A stretch of 64,000 nt of DNA from Natronoarchaeum rubrum. GTDB taxonomy: Archaea > Halobacteriota > Halobacteria > Halobacteriales > Natronoarchaeaceae. The first letter of the stretch is position 1. The number at the start of each line of letters is the position of its first letter. Shown here piece after piece: positions 9,353-20,782 of this stretch. Both the position numbers and the translations under genes were made by a program. Location of the stretch: assembly GCF_024494695.1 (NCBI RefSeq), contig NZ_JANHDP010000003.1:62001-126000 (forward strand), given 5' to 3'. Below the pieces are notes generated by a model. It made no database searches, had not been told where the DNA came from, and was given only the letters and a program-made list of their open reading frames with translations.

Positions 9353-11509
<2,157 letters not shown>

Positions 11510-11658
11510 CTACTACCAAAAAAAGCTGTGGAATCGCGAATGACGGTTCCCGGTAACGGTAGATTATTGTGCGCTGACCGCGGACAACGTTCCCGATCGT
11601 TCGGGGCTCGTCTCGGTGATCCAGAAACGGTTTGTTCGCGCCGTTCTCACCTACGGGT

Positions 11659-12933
11659 ATGAACGAGAGTGCAGTCGCCGACCTCGGTCCGGACGACCGG
11701 TCCGCGCTGTTCGATCGCGACGCCGGCGTCGCCGCGGTGCGCGAGGACGTTCGCGAGATCGTCGATCGGGTCCGCGAGGAGGGCGACGTCGCCGTCAGGG
11801 AGTTCTGCGAGGAGTTCGACGACGTCACCGTCGGGAGTTTGGAGATCACCGACGAGGCCGAGCGGGCCTACGACGAGATCGACGCCGACCTCCGCGACGC
11901 CGTCGACGCGGCAGTCGAGAACGTCCGCGAGTTCCACGAGGCGCAGGTGCCCGAGGACTGGCGCGAGTCGTTCGACGGTCGCGAACTCGGCCGTCGGTTC
12001 CGGCCGATCGAGCGCGTCGGCGTCTACGCGCCCGGCGGCACCGCCGCCTACCCCTCCAGCGCGATCATGGGCGTCGTCCCGGCGAAGGTCGCCGGCGTCG
12101 AGCAGGTCGCCGTCGCGACGCCGCCGGCCGAGACGATCAATCCTGCGACGCTGGCGGCCATCCACGCGGCCGGCGCCGACACCGTCTACAGCGTCGGCGG
12201 CGCCCAGGCCGTCGGCGCGCTGGCCTACGGCACCGAGTCGGTCAACCGCGTCCAGAAGATCGTCGGGCCGGGCAACCGCTGGGTGACCGCCGCCAAGGCC
12301 GAGGTGCGCGGCGACGTCGAGATCGACTTTCTCGCCGGGCCGAGCGAGATCCTCGTCGTCGCCGACGACACCGCCGATCCCGAGTACGTCGCCGCCGACC
12401 TGGTCGCGCAGGCCGAGCACGACGAGAACGCCTCGGTCGTCGCCGTCACCGACGACGAGGCGCTGGCCGACGAGATCGCCGACGCCGTCGACCGGCAGGC
12501 CGACGGTCGCGAGCGCGAGGACGTGATCCGCGCCGCGCTCGACTCCGACGCCAGCGGCGTCTTCCACGCCCGCTCGATGAGCGAGGCGATCTCGTTCGCG
12601 GAGGCGTACGCGCCCGAACACCTCTCGATCGTCGCCGAGGACGACGAATCGATCCTCGACCGGATCGAGAGCGCGGGCAGCGCGTTCCTCGGCACCTACA
12701 CCCCGGTCGCCGCGGGCGACTACGCCAGCGGCACCAACCACGTCCTGCCGACCGGCGGCGGCGCGAAGCTCACCGGCGGGCTCTCGGTCGACACGTTCGT
12801 CCGGTCGACGACCGTCCAGCGCCTCGACCGGGACGCTCTGGAGAGTCTCGGCGACACGGTCACGACGCTGGCCGACGCCGAAGGGCTGGAAGCCCACGCC
12901 GAGAGCGTCCGACGGCGTCTCGGCGACGAGTAA
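11659..12933 (+). CDS. hisD: Histidinol dehydrogenase
   Basis: The 424-residue zinc enzyme catalyses the last two steps of histidine biosynthesis, oxidising histidinol to histidine with two NAD. Zinc ligands Gln251 and His254 lie in VAQAEHDENA; the catalytic pair Glu320-His321 lies in AYAPEHLSI; the remaining zinc ligand falls in AAGDYASGTNH. The NAD/substrate motif GPGNRWVTAAKAEV is intact. The ATG at 11659 gives the expected short N terminus. No other his gene is adjacent, typical of scattered archaeal histidine genes. Confidence 0.97.
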   Translation: MNESAVADLGPDDRSALFDRDAGVAAVREDVREIVDRVREEGDVAVREFCEEFDDVTVGSLEITDEAERAYDEIDADLRDAVDAAVENVREFHEAQVPEDWRESFDGRELGRRFRPIERVGVYAPGGTAAYPSSAIMGVVPAKVAGVEQVAVATPPAETINPATLAAIHAAGADTVYSVGGAQAVGALAYGTESVNRVQKIVGPGNRWVTAAKAEVRGDVEIDFLAGPSEILVVADDTADPEYVAADLVAQAEHDENASVVAVTDDEALADEIADAVDRQADGREREDVIRAALDSDASGVFHARSMSEAISFAEAYAPEHLSIVAEDDESILDRIESAGSAFLGTYTPVAAGDYASGTNHVLPTGGGAKLTGGLSVDTFVRSTTVQRLDRDALESLGDTVTTLADAEGLEAHAESVRRRLGDE

Positions 12934-12948
12934 GCGACGAGAATACGC

Positions 12949-13080
12949 TTACTCGGGAAGCACGTCTTCCTGCGAGAACTCGACGCAGCACTCCTCGCAG
13001 CGGTACCGGTCCAGCGCGACTTTTCGCACCGACCGCGTCCGACCGCACTCCGGGCAGGCGATGTCGATCAGCACGCTCAT
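12949..13080 (-). CDS. 43-residue zinc-ribbon protein
   Basis: This short gene starts at the ATG at 13080 and encodes MSVLIDIACPECGRTRSVRK followed by a second half ending SQEDVLPE. Two knuckles, CPEC (residues 9-12) and CEECC (28-32), are spaced as in a single zinc ribbon. Haloarchaea encode many zinc-finger micro-proteins of under 60 residues, some with regulatory roles; the role here is unknown. It is convergent with hisD, ending 15 bases beyond the hisD stop codon, and divergent from the Fe-S carrier gene. Confidence 0.8.
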   Translation of the reverse strand: MSVLIDIACPECGRTRSVRKVALDRYRCEECCVEFSQEDVLPE

Positions 13081-13173
13081 ACGTGGTCCGGTACGGCGTC
13101 GACCCGCTTGATTTCACCGGCCGGCGCTCCCGGCGGCGTCACTGTTATCTACGTGACCGCACTACACGTACCC

Positions 13174-13542
13174 ATGAGTACTGACGCCGCGTCCGGCGGG
13201 GAGACCCAGCCGTCGATCGAGGTCACCGAGGCGGCCGCCGAGCGCGCGCTGGGGCTGCTCGAACAGGAGGAGATGGACACCGACGAGGCCGGCCTCCGGC
13301 TGTTCGTCCAGCAAGGCGGCTGCGCCGGGCTGTCTTACGGCATGCGCTTCGACGACGCGCCCGACGAAGACGACACGATCTACGAACACCACGACCTGCG
13401 CGTGTTCGTCGATCCCGCCAGCATGAACTACGTCGAGGGCAGCGTCGTCGACTTCGAGAGCGGCCTGCAGGCCGAGGGGTTCCACGTCGAGAACCCCAAC
13501 GTCGTCAGCGAGTGCGGCTGCGGCGAGTCGTTCCGGACGTAG
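13174..13542 (+). CDS. A-type iron-sulfur carrier (HesB/IscA/ErpA family)
   Basis: A 122-residue protein of the A-type carrier family, which delivers Fe-S clusters to apo-enzymes. The three conserved cysteines are visible: GGCAGLSYG in the middle and ECGCGESF at the end. The ATG at 13174 is preferred, as the 22 upstream in-frame codons have no domain character. Archaeal cells use these together with SUF components and Mrp/ApbC, the latter also encoded in this window at 38.7 kb. Confidence 0.92.
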   Translation: MSTDAASGGETQPSIEVTEAAAERALGLLEQEEMDTDEAGLRLFVQQGGCAGLSYGMRFDDAPDEDDTIYEHHDLRVFVDPASMNYVEGSVVDFESGLQAEGFHVENPNVVSECGCGESFRT

Positions 13543-13743
13543 CTACTCCTCTAACTGGAACGCGACCACGACTTCGGCCTGGTACTCTCGGTTTTCGGCC
13601 GACGCGATCTCGACGCCGAGTTCCTCTACTTCTGCCCAGTGGATGTTGTCGAGCGTCGACTCGGCCCGATCGAGCGCGTTGTCGGCAGCGTCCTCGAAGC
13701 TCTCGGTACTCGTCCCGATCAGCGTGATCTTTTTGAAAACCAT
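13543..13743 (-). CDS. Dodecin, flavin-storage protein
   Basis: This 66-residue protein matches the archaeal dodecin over its full length. Dodecin forms a hollow dodecamer binding riboflavin or lumichrome pairs. The key residues fall at the same numbers as in the Halobacterium salinarum protein: Trp36 in HWAEVEE, which stacks against the isoalloxazine ring, and Gln55 in EYQAEV. The start [10 protein letters not shown] fixes the N terminus; an upstream in-frame extension is spurious. It ends immediately beside the Fe-S carrier gene, on the opposite strand. Confidence 0.95.
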   Translation of the reverse strand: MVFKKITLIGTSTESFEDAADNALDRAESTLDNIHWAEVEELGVEIASAENREYQAEVVVAFQLEE

Positions 13744-13855
13744 GACAGTTACCGCTACTTCGCGGACGAACTTAATGGTACGCCGACACACGACCGATTC
13801 GGTTGGCGAGCGCGTCGATGCATCCACGACACCGATTCGTCGGCGCCGTGCCCGG

Positions 13856-15613
13856 TCAGTCTCGGGTAACGAGATGCCCGTCGTTGCTGTAGCGGAATCC
13901 GGCCTCGCGGAACACGTCTCTCGCTCGTTTCTGGTCGGCCTCGCCCGCCTCGCCGGGGAACGGTCCGAGGTTGCTCTGTTCGTCCCACGCGAACTCGTCG
14001 GCGAGGTACTCCGTTCGCAAGAGCGGCGAGTCCGACGGCGTGGCGTGGCCGTACATGATCTCGTCGACGGAGTACTGCCGGTCGATCAGTCGAGCGACGG
14101 CGGCACGGAACTGGTAGTTGGTCATCGGATGCCGGCGGGTGTTGAATCCGAGCATGTAGAACTCGCCCCTGTCGCCGGACAGCAGTTCGACGCTGTCCGC
14201 GCTTTCGGCTGCAGAGGCGTGCTTGGGCAGGATCGGTGACGAACTGATGTCGATGCTGTCGTCCGCGACTTCGATGACGAGCAGGCGGGAGTGTTCGACG
14301 ATGTCGAACAGGAGCTCGTCGAACGCGCCGCCGTCCGCGAACTGATCGTAGCGCTCGTCGAGTTCGCGCCCGTCGAACAGGAAGTGGTCCTCGTTCTTCG
14401 AGAGCAACAGCCGGTTCCCGACGTTCGCGTTTTCGAACCGATAGGGGCCGGACCCGATCGCCTGCCTGTTGTTCCAGACGAGCGCTCTGGTCATGTACTG
14501 TCTGACCAGGCTCGTTCGTTCGATCCAGACGTGTCTCGGCAACAGCGGCACCGTCAGCGACCGGAGCGCGACGTCCCGGGTGGCGTCACCGAACGTCAGT
14601 TCGAGGGTGTAGTTCGACGGCGTCGACGTCGAGGTGACGATGCTCGACTCGCTGCGGAACCGCGGCGCCGGAACGGGCGTCGACTCGTTGCCCATCGCGG
14701 TGTCCTGCAGGAACTGGTAGGTGAACGCCGCGTCGGTGGCGTCGAGCCGCTCGCCGTCGTGCCACTCGAGGTCGTCCCGTAGCGTCACGCGGACCGTCGT
14801 TTCCGGGGCGTCGTCGACCCAGTCGACGGTCTCGGCGAGCCACGGCAGGTACTCGCCGTCGACCAGCCTGACCAGGGGTTCGTACAGGAGGCCGAGCATT
14901 TCCGTTCGGCTGTGGTGAGCGACCGACAGCGGATTGCGGTTGCGCGTGATCGCCGACCCGAGATGGCCGACACGGAGTCGGTCGATGTCGGGGTTCGTCG
15001 CGCCCAGTCGGAGATAGTCGAGGGGGCCAAGTAGGCCGCTTTGGGTCCGTTCGAGATTCAACGCGGCGCTGCCGACCGAGATATGGTCGGGGTACGCCAG
15101 GACCGCAAAGGGCTGGCGCTCGAAGAGCTGTTCCTGCAGCTCGGTCACGGTCCCCATCCGATCGGTGCCGGTCTGGGTGTTCTGGGCCGTGAGCAGTTCG
15201 TCCACGCCGGGTTCGTTGAATCCGAAGGGGTTCTGCCAACCGGCCTCCTCGCTAAAGCTGGTGTGGAGCAGTCCCCGAAGCTCGTCGGGATCGCTGACGC
15301 CCGGGTGGCGGGCGATAAACAGGTCGAACTCCTGTTCCATCAGCGCGCCGCGCAGAACCGACCCCTCGCTCTGGGGTTCGTAGCTGGCGTTGATCCCGGC
15401 CGCTTCGAGATTCGTCTCGAGTTGGCGGGCCATCTGTGTGGCCGCGGTGTCGACGTTGGCGGGAACCGTCGCGATAGTGAGGGAGACGTCGTCGGGGCTG
15501 GACCAGGCGAAACGGGAGAGAGCGTCGGTACAGCCTGCAGTCGAACCGAGTGCAGTCGCTCCGAGCGCGGCGAGCAGCTCCCGTCGACGGGGTCCGGAGC
15601 TGGGAGAGCGCAT
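13856..15613 (-). CDS. ABC transporter substrate-binding lipoprotein, peptide/nickel type
   Basis: A 585-residue family 5 solute-binding protein. The N terminus carries twin arginines ([12 protein letters not shown]) and a lipobox ending in TAGC, so it is predicted to be exported by Tat and lipid-anchored outside the membrane. Family features include [20 protein letters not shown] (the WHDG motif) and [17 protein letters not shown] near the C-terminal lobe. No permease or ATPase genes flank it, so it is an orphan binding protein that must share a transporter or has a sensory use. The solute is likely an oligopeptide or similar. Confidence 0.88.
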   Translation of the reverse strand: MRSPSSGPRRRELLAALGATALGSTAGCTDALSRFAWSSPDDVSLTIATVPANVDTAATQMARQLETNLEAAGINASYEPQSEGSVLRGALMEQEFDLFIARHPGVSDPDELRGLLHTSFSEEAGWQNPFGFNEPGVDELLTAQNTQTGTDRMGTVTELQEQLFERQPFAVLAYPDHISVGSAALNLERTQSGLLGPLDYLRLGATNPDIDRLRVGHLGSAITRNRNPLSVAHHSRTEMLGLLYEPLVRLVDGEYLPWLAETVDWVDDAPETTVRVTLRDDLEWHDGERLDATDAAFTYQFLQDTAMGNESTPVPAPRFRSESSIVTSTSTPSNYTLELTFGDATRDVALRSLTVPLLPRHVWIERTSLVRQYMTRALVWNNRQAIGSGPYRFENANVGNRLLLSKNEDHFLFDGRELDERYDQFADGGAFDELLFDIVEHSRLLVIEVADDSIDISSSPILPKHASAAESADSVELLSGDRGEFYMLGFNTRRHPMTNYQFRAAVARLIDRQYSVDEIMYGHATPSDSPLLRTEYLADEFAWDEQSNLGPFPGEAGEADQKRARDVFREAGFRYSNDGHLVTRD

Positions 15614-15714
15614 GTACCCCCTCTTGTTTTCGCGTCGCCTTACAAGTTACCGAATAGGTTGTGTGACAAAGTAGCACGTATCAGTCGGCGTCGATCCGGC
15701 GTCGTTCGGGACAG

Positions 15715-16032
15715 TTACGCGCTGGCTTCCGGGCCCGGGGGTGCGCGAACCACCTCGTAGTCGTCGTTCGCGACGGAGATGATCGCCCAGTCGTAGTCCG
15801 GATCCGTGCGCACCAGCCGACGCCTGATCTCGCGGGCTTCGGATCGGCGAGTCACGAAGCATCGAAGACAGCCCGACTCGGGCGGGTCGTCGGGTTCGGC
15901 CATCGTCGTCACCCGCACCGCCTTCCAGCCGCGTTCGGCGGTGAACTCGGCGCCGTCTCCCGAGACGGTGTACCCCAGACGGGTGAAAATCGATCGGGCT
16001 TCGTCGTCCAGTTGGGTGTTAACAGTACCCAT
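15715..16032 (-). CDS. Uncharacterised haloarchaeal protein, 105 residues
   Basis: A small alpha/beta protein (MGTVNTQLDDEARSIFTRLG) with a CLRC pair at about residues 55-58. The central part, AERGWKAVRVTT, and the strand YDWAIISVANDDYEVV suggest a compact fold. I recognise it only as a conserved haloarchaeal family without assigned function. It is transcribed alone, upstream of the binding-protein gene in the same direction. Confidence 0.7.
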   Translation of the reverse strand: MGTVNTQLDDEARSIFTRLGYTVSGDGAEFTAERGWKAVRVTTMAEPDDPPESGCLRCFVTRRSEAREIRRRLVRTDPDYDWAIISVANDDYEVVRAPPGPEASA

Positions 16033-16104
16033 TCGATTCTCCCTATGCCAGCCGCCCTAATAAAGCTACGCACCGGCGGAAAAAACTGCTAGCGGGCGCC
16101 ACCC

Positions 16105-16344
16105 TCACTCGTGGGCGGCGTCCCACTCGGTCGGCTTCCGCAGGTTGTCACAGCGATTGCACTGGATCCGACCCATCGCGTCCATCGCGTTGTCGACCGT
16201 CTCGCACTCGCCGCAGAACCAGCCGTAGCGGCGCTCGCGGTCGGGCGTCACGTAGGCGACGTAGAATGGCGCCTTCGAGCCGCGGTCGCCCTCGTCGGTC
16301 GCCACGTAGACGGTCTCTCCGTCGGGCGTCGTGTGCGTCTCCAT
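16105..16344 (-). CDS. Small zinc-binding haloarchaeal protein (DUF5816-like)
   Basis: Seventy-nine residues with two cysteine knuckles, WFCGEC and IQCNRC, separated by AMDAMGR, followed by a KPTEWDAAHE tail. The pattern is a zinc ribbon. The family resemblance to the haloarchaeal DUF5816 group is from memory. No function is known. Confidence 0.75.
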   Translation of the reverse strand: METHTTPDGETVYVATDEGDRGSKAPFYVAYVTPDRERRYGWFCGECETVDNAMDAMGRIQCNRCDNLRKPTEWDAAHE

Positions 16345-16460
16345 GCGGAGCCGTAACGACCCCGGGAGGATAGGTGATTCGACAGCGGCCCGACGCCGCG
16401 GCCGTGCGATGCCGTCGAGGCGTTCGTGGACGCGGTCCCGGTCGAAGCCGGTTAGGTCTA

Positions 16461-16470
16461 GGATATATTA
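16461..16470 (+). promoter_or_regulatory. TATA box of the 5'-nucleotidase-like gene
   Basis: GGATATATTA is centred about 31 bases before the ATG at 16496, predicting a leaderless transcript. Confidence 0.65.
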
Positions 16471-16495
16471 CCCCCGCTGTTCTCACTAGCGGTGT

Positions 16496-17965
16496 ATGGC
16501 CCTCCGGATCCTCCACTACTCCGACGTCGAGAACGCCTACGACGCGCCCGAGCGGATCGGGCGCCTCGCGGGCGTGATCGACGAGCGCCGCGACGCGGAG
16601 ACGCTGCTGGCCGGCGCCGGCGACAACACCGCCCCGGGCGTGCTGTCGCTCGTGAGCGACGGTCGTCAGGCGCTGGACTTCTTCGACGCGGTCGATCCCG
16701 ACGTCGACACGTTCGGGAACCACGACTTCGACCACGGCTACGACGCGCTGCGATCGGTCGTCGACGACTCGCCCCAGACGTGGGTCGCGGCGAACGTCGA
16801 ACTCGACGGGCGGCGATTCGCCGCCGACGCGGGCGCCGAGCCGTGGACGATCGTCGAGCGCGGCTCCCACGATATCGGCGTCGTCGGCGTCACGACGCCG
16901 ACCACACCCTCGATCACGCCGACGGCGTCGGACCTCACCGTGACGGATCCGGTCCCCGCCGTCGCGGACGCCGCCGCCGCCCTGCGCGACCGGGCCGTCG
17001 ACTACGTCGTCGCACTCGCGCACATGGCCGACGACGAGCGGATCGCCGCCGAGTGCGATGTCGACGCTGTGCTGGGCGGGCACACTCACACCGAGCGCAC
17101 CGCCAGAGTGGGCGGCGCCGTCCTGACGCGCCCGGCCGCGAACGGCGAGTCGCTCTACGAGATCGAGTTCGGCGGCGGCGAGCCGACGGTAACCCGCCAC
17201 GCCGTCGCCGAGGCGCCGATCGACGACGAGGTCGCCGCGGCGCTGCGCGAGCGAAAGGTCGCCGCGGACTTAGAGACCACCGTCGACGCGGTCGAGCGGC
17301 CGGTCGAGCGCACCCACGAGACGGCGTTCCGCGGGGAGAGCCGGATCGGCAACTTCGTCGCCGACGCCTACCGATGGGCCAGCGCCGCCGACGTCGGGCT
17401 CCAGAACAGCGGCGGCATCCGAGCGGGCGAGCCCCTCGAAGGTGACGTGACCGTGGCGGACCTGATCAGCGTCGTGCCCTTCGAGGAGCCGATCGTCGTC
17501 GCGGAGGTGACGGGCGCGGAGCTGCGGTCGATCTGCCGGCAGGCCAGCGGGTCGACGGTCGAACTGGGCGAGCCCGAGTGGTGGCACGCCCACGTCAGCG
17601 GCGCCGAGATCGTCTGGGACGGCGCCGACGCCGCGCTGGAGGGGGTTCGCGTGGACGGCGAGTCCGTCGATCCCGACGCGACCTACACGGTCGCGACCTC
17701 CGAGTACCTGCTCGGGACCGACCACGAGTTCCCCGCGCTGGAACCGCACCACCGCGTCGACACGCTGGACATCCAGTACGACGTGCTCGTCGAGTACGCC
17801 CGCGAGCGCGGCGTCGACCCGGAGATCGAGGGACGAATCCGCCGGCTCGGCCTCGATTCGGGTCCGCGGGAGGCGTCGATCGACGCCGACGCTGCACCGG
17901 CTTCGGACGGCGGTGCGGCGGAGACGCCGGGGTCGGGAACGCCCAGCCTGGCCGACGACGAGTGA
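16496..17965 (+). CDS. 5'-nucleotidase / metallophosphatase family protein, cytosolic
   Basis: The 489-residue protein has an N-terminal calcineurin-like metallophosphatase domain (ILHYSDVENAY, GAGDNTAPG, FGNHDFDHG, GGHTHTE supply the metal ligands) and a C-terminal 5'-nucleotidase domain with the substrate motif NSGGIRAGEP. Relatives such as UshA hydrolyse nucleotides, UDP-sugars or cyclic nucleotides outside the cell. This protein lacks any signal peptide, so it should work in the cytosol, unlike most relatives. In the first motif the usual DxH is replaced by DVE, which may alter metal binding. It is 46 bases before the UspA gene. Confidence 0.85.
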   Translation: MALRILHYSDVENAYDAPERIGRLAGVIDERRDAETLLAGAGDNTAPGVLSLVSDGRQALDFFDAVDPDVDTFGNHDFDHGYDALRSVVDDSPQTWVAANVELDGRRFAADAGAEPWTIVERGSHDIGVVGVTTPTTPSITPTASDLTVTDPVPAVADAAAALRDRAVDYVVALAHMADDERIAAECDVDAVLGGHTHTERTARVGGAVLTRPAANGESLYEIEFGGGEPTVTRHAVAEAPIDDEVAAALRERKVAADLETTVDAVERPVERTHETAFRGESRIGNFVADAYRWASAADVGLQNSGGIRAGEPLEGDVTVADLISVVPFEEPIVVAEVTGAELRSICRQASGSTVELGEPEWWHAHVSGAEIVWDGADAALEGVRVDGESVDPDATYTVATSEYLLGTDHEFPALEPHHRVDTLDIQYDVLVEYARERGVDPEIEGRIRRLGLDSGPREASIDADAAPASDGGAAETPGSGTPSLADDE

Positions 17966-18011
17966 CCGCGAGAGCGAACACTTACGCCCGGCCCGCCGCT
18001 CGATCCCAACA

Positions 18012-18416
18012 ATGAGTCACGTCGTCGTCCCGGTTCGGTATCCGCTGACGACCCACTCGAAGAACACGCTAGCGAAGGCGATCGAGATCGCCCGCGAGCG
18101 GGACGCCCAGCTCACCGTCCTCCACGTCGACCTGTACCACGACAGCAACCACGTCACGCGCTCGGAGCTCAAGCGATCGGTCGAATCGGCGTTCGACGTG
18201 CCACGGAAGACGCGCTACGCGGTCAGAAAGGCGTTTCTCGTCGAGGAGACGATCCTGGAGGAGGTCGCCTCCGAGGACGCCGACGTCGTCGTCATCGGCC
18301 ACAAGCAGGCCGGTCGCTGGCGCCGGATGATCCGCAAGCTCGTCGACGATCCGGACGTGGAGAGCTATCTACGCGAGCGTGTCGACTGCGAACTAGTCAC
18401 GGTCAGCGCGAACTGA
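18012..18416 (+). CDS. Universal stress protein, UspA family
   Basis: A single-domain UspA-fold protein of 134 residues. VVVPVRYPLTTHSKNTLAKA forms the first strand and helix, and ADVVVIGHKQAGRWRRM the position of the ATP-binding loop, although the usual GxxGxxGxxS spacing is altered, so nucleotide binding is doubtful. The ATG at 18012 fits a complete first strand; upstream in-frame sequence is the tail of the nucleotidase region. Confidence 0.82.
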   Translation: MSHVVVPVRYPLTTHSKNTLAKAIEIARERDAQLTVLHVDLYHDSNHVTRSELKRSVESAFDVPRKTRYAVRKAFLVEETILEEVASEDADVVVIGHKQAGRWRRMIRKLVDDPDVESYLRERVDCELVTVSAN

Positions 18417-18456
18417 GCGCGACCGTGCGGGCGAGTTTCCCGAAAATCGTCTGTGG

Positions 18457-19650
18457 TTACTCGGTGTCGGCGTCGTCGGGTTGGGGTTCGGTGTCGGCGT
18501 CGTCGGGTTGGGGTTCGGTGTCGGCGTCGTCGGGTTGGGGTTCGGTGTCGGCGTCGTCGGGTTGGGGTTCGGTGTCGGCGTCGTCGGGGCGGGGTTCGGG
18601 GTCGGCGTCGACCTGCGCGGCGGCGTCTTCGGCATCACCGTGCGCGGCCGCGTGCCCACCGCGATCGGCCGCCCGGTGCTGTTCCGGCGGCGCTTCCGGC
18701 TGTGCCGAACGCCTGTGCGTTACCGCCACGTCAGCCTGCCCGCTCGTGTCGTCGAACATCAGGTGAGTGTGGGGGTAAGCGATCTCGACGTCGGCGTCCT
18801 CCAGTTGCCCCCAGAGGTGCTCCTGGATGCGCGAACGCGCGACCAGCAGCTTGTACGGTTCCTGCAGCCAGTAGCGTAACGTCAGCAACACGCCGTGGTC
18901 GGCGTACTCGTCGATGTAGCAGGTCGGCGCGGCGTCGTAGCGCGCGCTGCCGACCCGGATTCCCGGTCCCCCAGTAATGACGTTGTCGACCTGTCGCGCC
19001 GACCGTTCGATGAGCTTCCGGGCTTCCGCGAGGTCGCTCTCGTAGGTCACGAGGATCGACAGCGACTGGCGGGTTCGCTCGTCCTCGGCGGAGTAGTTCA
19101 CCACGTCGCGCTCGCGGATCGTCGAGTTCGGGACGACGATGAACGTGTTGTCCAGCGTGAACATCTTGGTGTACCGCAGCGTGATGTCCTCGACGAACCC
19201 TTTCTGGCCACCGTTGTTGTCGGTGAGTTCGATCATGTCGCCGATCTCGAACGGCTGGTCGGCGAGCACGAACAGACCGCTGATCACCGACGCCACGATC
19301 GGCGCGAGGATGACGGCCACGACCGCCGAGAACACCGTCACCGACAGCAGGATGTTGCCCGGCTGGAAGCCCATTATCTGGACGGCGATCGCGAGCGACA
19401 GCAGCAGGACGCTCGCGCGGATCCCCCGCAGCACCGTCTGGGTGATGCTGGGGCGCGCGAACTGTCGGGCGATCATCCGCCCGGCCGACCGGACGACCAG
19501 CTTCGAGACGTACCAGCCGACGATCAACACCAGGATCGCCTCGACGTACTGCCAGACGACGCTCGGGACCGGCCGAGCGACGGCGTCGACCACAGGCGCG
19601 ACCCGCGGGGGCAGTTGCACTGGACCGATCGTCCCGGGGCCAATAGTCAT
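18457..19650 (-). CDS. Small-conductance mechanosensitive channel (MscS) with repetitive acidic tail
   Basis: A 397-residue MscS-family channel that releases solutes on hypo-osmotic shock. Three to four transmembrane segments lie at about 25-130; the pore-lining helix and beta domain follow, with [20 protein letters not shown] and [16 protein letters not shown] typical of the family. The C terminus ends in five copies of DDADTEPQP, a hydrophilic, disordered extension encoded by a tandem repeat. A second MscS gene lies at 34.3-35.4 kb; the two are divergent in sequence. Confidence 0.9.
   Translation of the reverse strand: MTIGPGTIGPVQLPPRVAPVVDAVARPVPSVVWQYVEAILVLIVGWYVSKLVVRSAGRMIARQFARPSITQTVLRGIRASVLLLSLAIAVQIMGFQPGNILLSVTVFSAVVAVILAPIVASVISGLFVLADQPFEIGDMIELTDNNGGQKGFVEDITLRYTKMFTLDNTFIVVPNSTIRERDVVNYSAEDERTRQSLSILVTYESDLAEARKLIERSARQVDNVITGGPGIRVGSARYDAAPTCYIDEYADHGVLLTLRYWLQEPYKLLVARSRIQEHLWGQLEDADVEIAYPHTHLMFDDTSGQADVAVTHRRSAQPEAPPEQHRAADRGGHAAAHGDAEDAAAQVDADPEPRPDDADTEPQPDDADTEPQPDDADTEPQPDDADTEPQPDDADTE
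18461..18595 (-). repeat. Five 27-base tandem repeats in the MscS tail
   Basis: Five consecutive 27-base units begin TCGGTGTCGGCGTCGTCGGG on the plus strand, with the fifth slightly diverged and a sixth partial unit after it. On the minus strand they encode DDADTEPQP in frame. The near identity of units suggests recent expansion by slippage or recombination. Confidence 0.95.
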
Positions 19651-19772
19651 ACCACGTTCATCTCGCCCGGTTCCGAATAAGGGTTGTGACCGGACGACGG
19701 CGTCGGACGCGGCCGACCGCGACGTGCCCTCGCGTCGGTGGAGTTACACGGCTCGCCGCCCTGTACGACCGT

Positions 19773-20285
19773 ATGGACGAGCACACCCGCGACCCGACCG
19801 TCGAACCGCCGGCGGGAAACCCGACCGGGTGGCGACCCGAGGGCGCGGGCGACGGCGTCGACGCGATCGGGGGATCGGGCGCGTGGGAGCACGCCACGCT
19901 GCGGCGCGCCGTGGTCCACGGCGTCCGCCTCTACAACGCCGGCGAGTTCCACGAATCCCACGACTGCTTCGAGGACGAGTGGTACAACTACGGGAGCGGC
20001 ACCACGGAAAGCGCGTTCGCCCACGGGATGGTTCAGGTCGCCGCGGGCGCGTACAAGCACTTCGACTTCGAGAACGACGACGGGATGCGCTCGCTGTTTC
20101 GGACCGCGCTCCAGTACCTGCAGGGCGTCCCGAACGACTACTACGGCGTCGATCTGTTGGACGTCCGGACGACGCTGACGAACGCGCTGAACGATCCCAC
20201 AGTGCTGGACGGCTGGAAGATTCGGATGGACGGCGCGACGCCGACGGCCGACCGCACCGATTTCGAGTACGCGGAACGGCTTTGA
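19773..20285 (+). CDS. DUF309 family protein
   Basis: A 170-residue alpha-helical protein. The family signature is clear: [17 protein letters not shown] followed by [15 protein letters not shown], two helices with conserved histidine, glutamate and aspartate that may bind metal. No function is established. The ATG at 19773 is chosen; an earlier in-frame start at 19686 lies in arginine-rich, non-domain sequence within the divergent promoter of mscS. Confidence 0.85.
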   Translation: MDEHTRDPTVEPPAGNPTGWRPEGAGDGVDAIGGSGAWEHATLRRAVVHGVRLYNAGEFHESHDCFEDEWYNYGSGTTESAFAHGMVQVAAGAYKHFDFENDDGMRSLFRTALQYLQGVPNDYYGVDLLDVRTTLTNALNDPTVLDGWKIRMDGATPTADRTDFEYAERL

Positions 20286-20324
20286 AACGTCCGGGCAGAG
20301 ACGCACGTGCCGCGTCGTCCCGCC

Positions 20325-20371
20325 CGACGCCGAGACGTTCCCCCGACGCCGAGACGTTCCCCCGACGCCGA
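20325..20371. repeat. 19-base tandem repeat, 2.5 copies
   Basis: The unit CGACGCCGAGACGTTCCCC occurs twice in full and once in part, in the non-coding gap after the DUF309 gene. No hairpin is evident. It is a simple slippage-type repeat. Confidence 0.85.
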
Positions 20372-20514
20372 CCGCATCGTTGGCACGACGGGGTCGTCGT
20401 TTCGAGGGGCGAGCAACCCCCGAGCAACTTGGGGCAGAGACTATCCGTCGCTCTCTGGTCATCGAGCGTTTGACTCGAAGGGACTATCATTCACGATGAC
20501 GAACAGGTTCGACG

Positions 20515-20703
20515 ATGCAGTCCGCCCTCTTCAACTGGAACCTCGAGCGACTAACGAGAATCGGTGGTAGCGCCGTCGCCGTTTTTCTGGCACTTCGTCT
20601 CACCGATGGTTTTGGGATGGGGGTCGCGGTCGCGGTCGTACTGGCGATGGTCCTTGATATTCCATGGTGGCTGTACAGACGCTCTGCCGAACGAGGCGAA
20701 TGA
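20515..20703 (+). CDS. Small membrane protein, unknown
   Basis: Sixty-two residues. After a short amphipathic start (MQSALFNWNLERLTRIGG) there are two hydrophobic stretches, about 20-40 and 42-55, ending in a basic tail. The composition is that of a real membrane micro-protein, but there is no family evidence. Confidence 0.5.
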   Translation: MQSALFNWNLERLTRIGGSAVAVFLALRLTDGFGMGVAVAVVLAMVLDIPWWLYRRSAERGE

Positions 20704-20782
20704 TACGCATCGGTGAGTATCAAAGCGTTCGATGCGGGTTCGGGGAGCCACCCGGATAAAGAAGCGTACAACCGGCTACCTG

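Noticed and set aside
18461..18595. Possible CRISPR-like array
   Set aside because: Units are contiguous without spacers and are in frame with the MscS protein.
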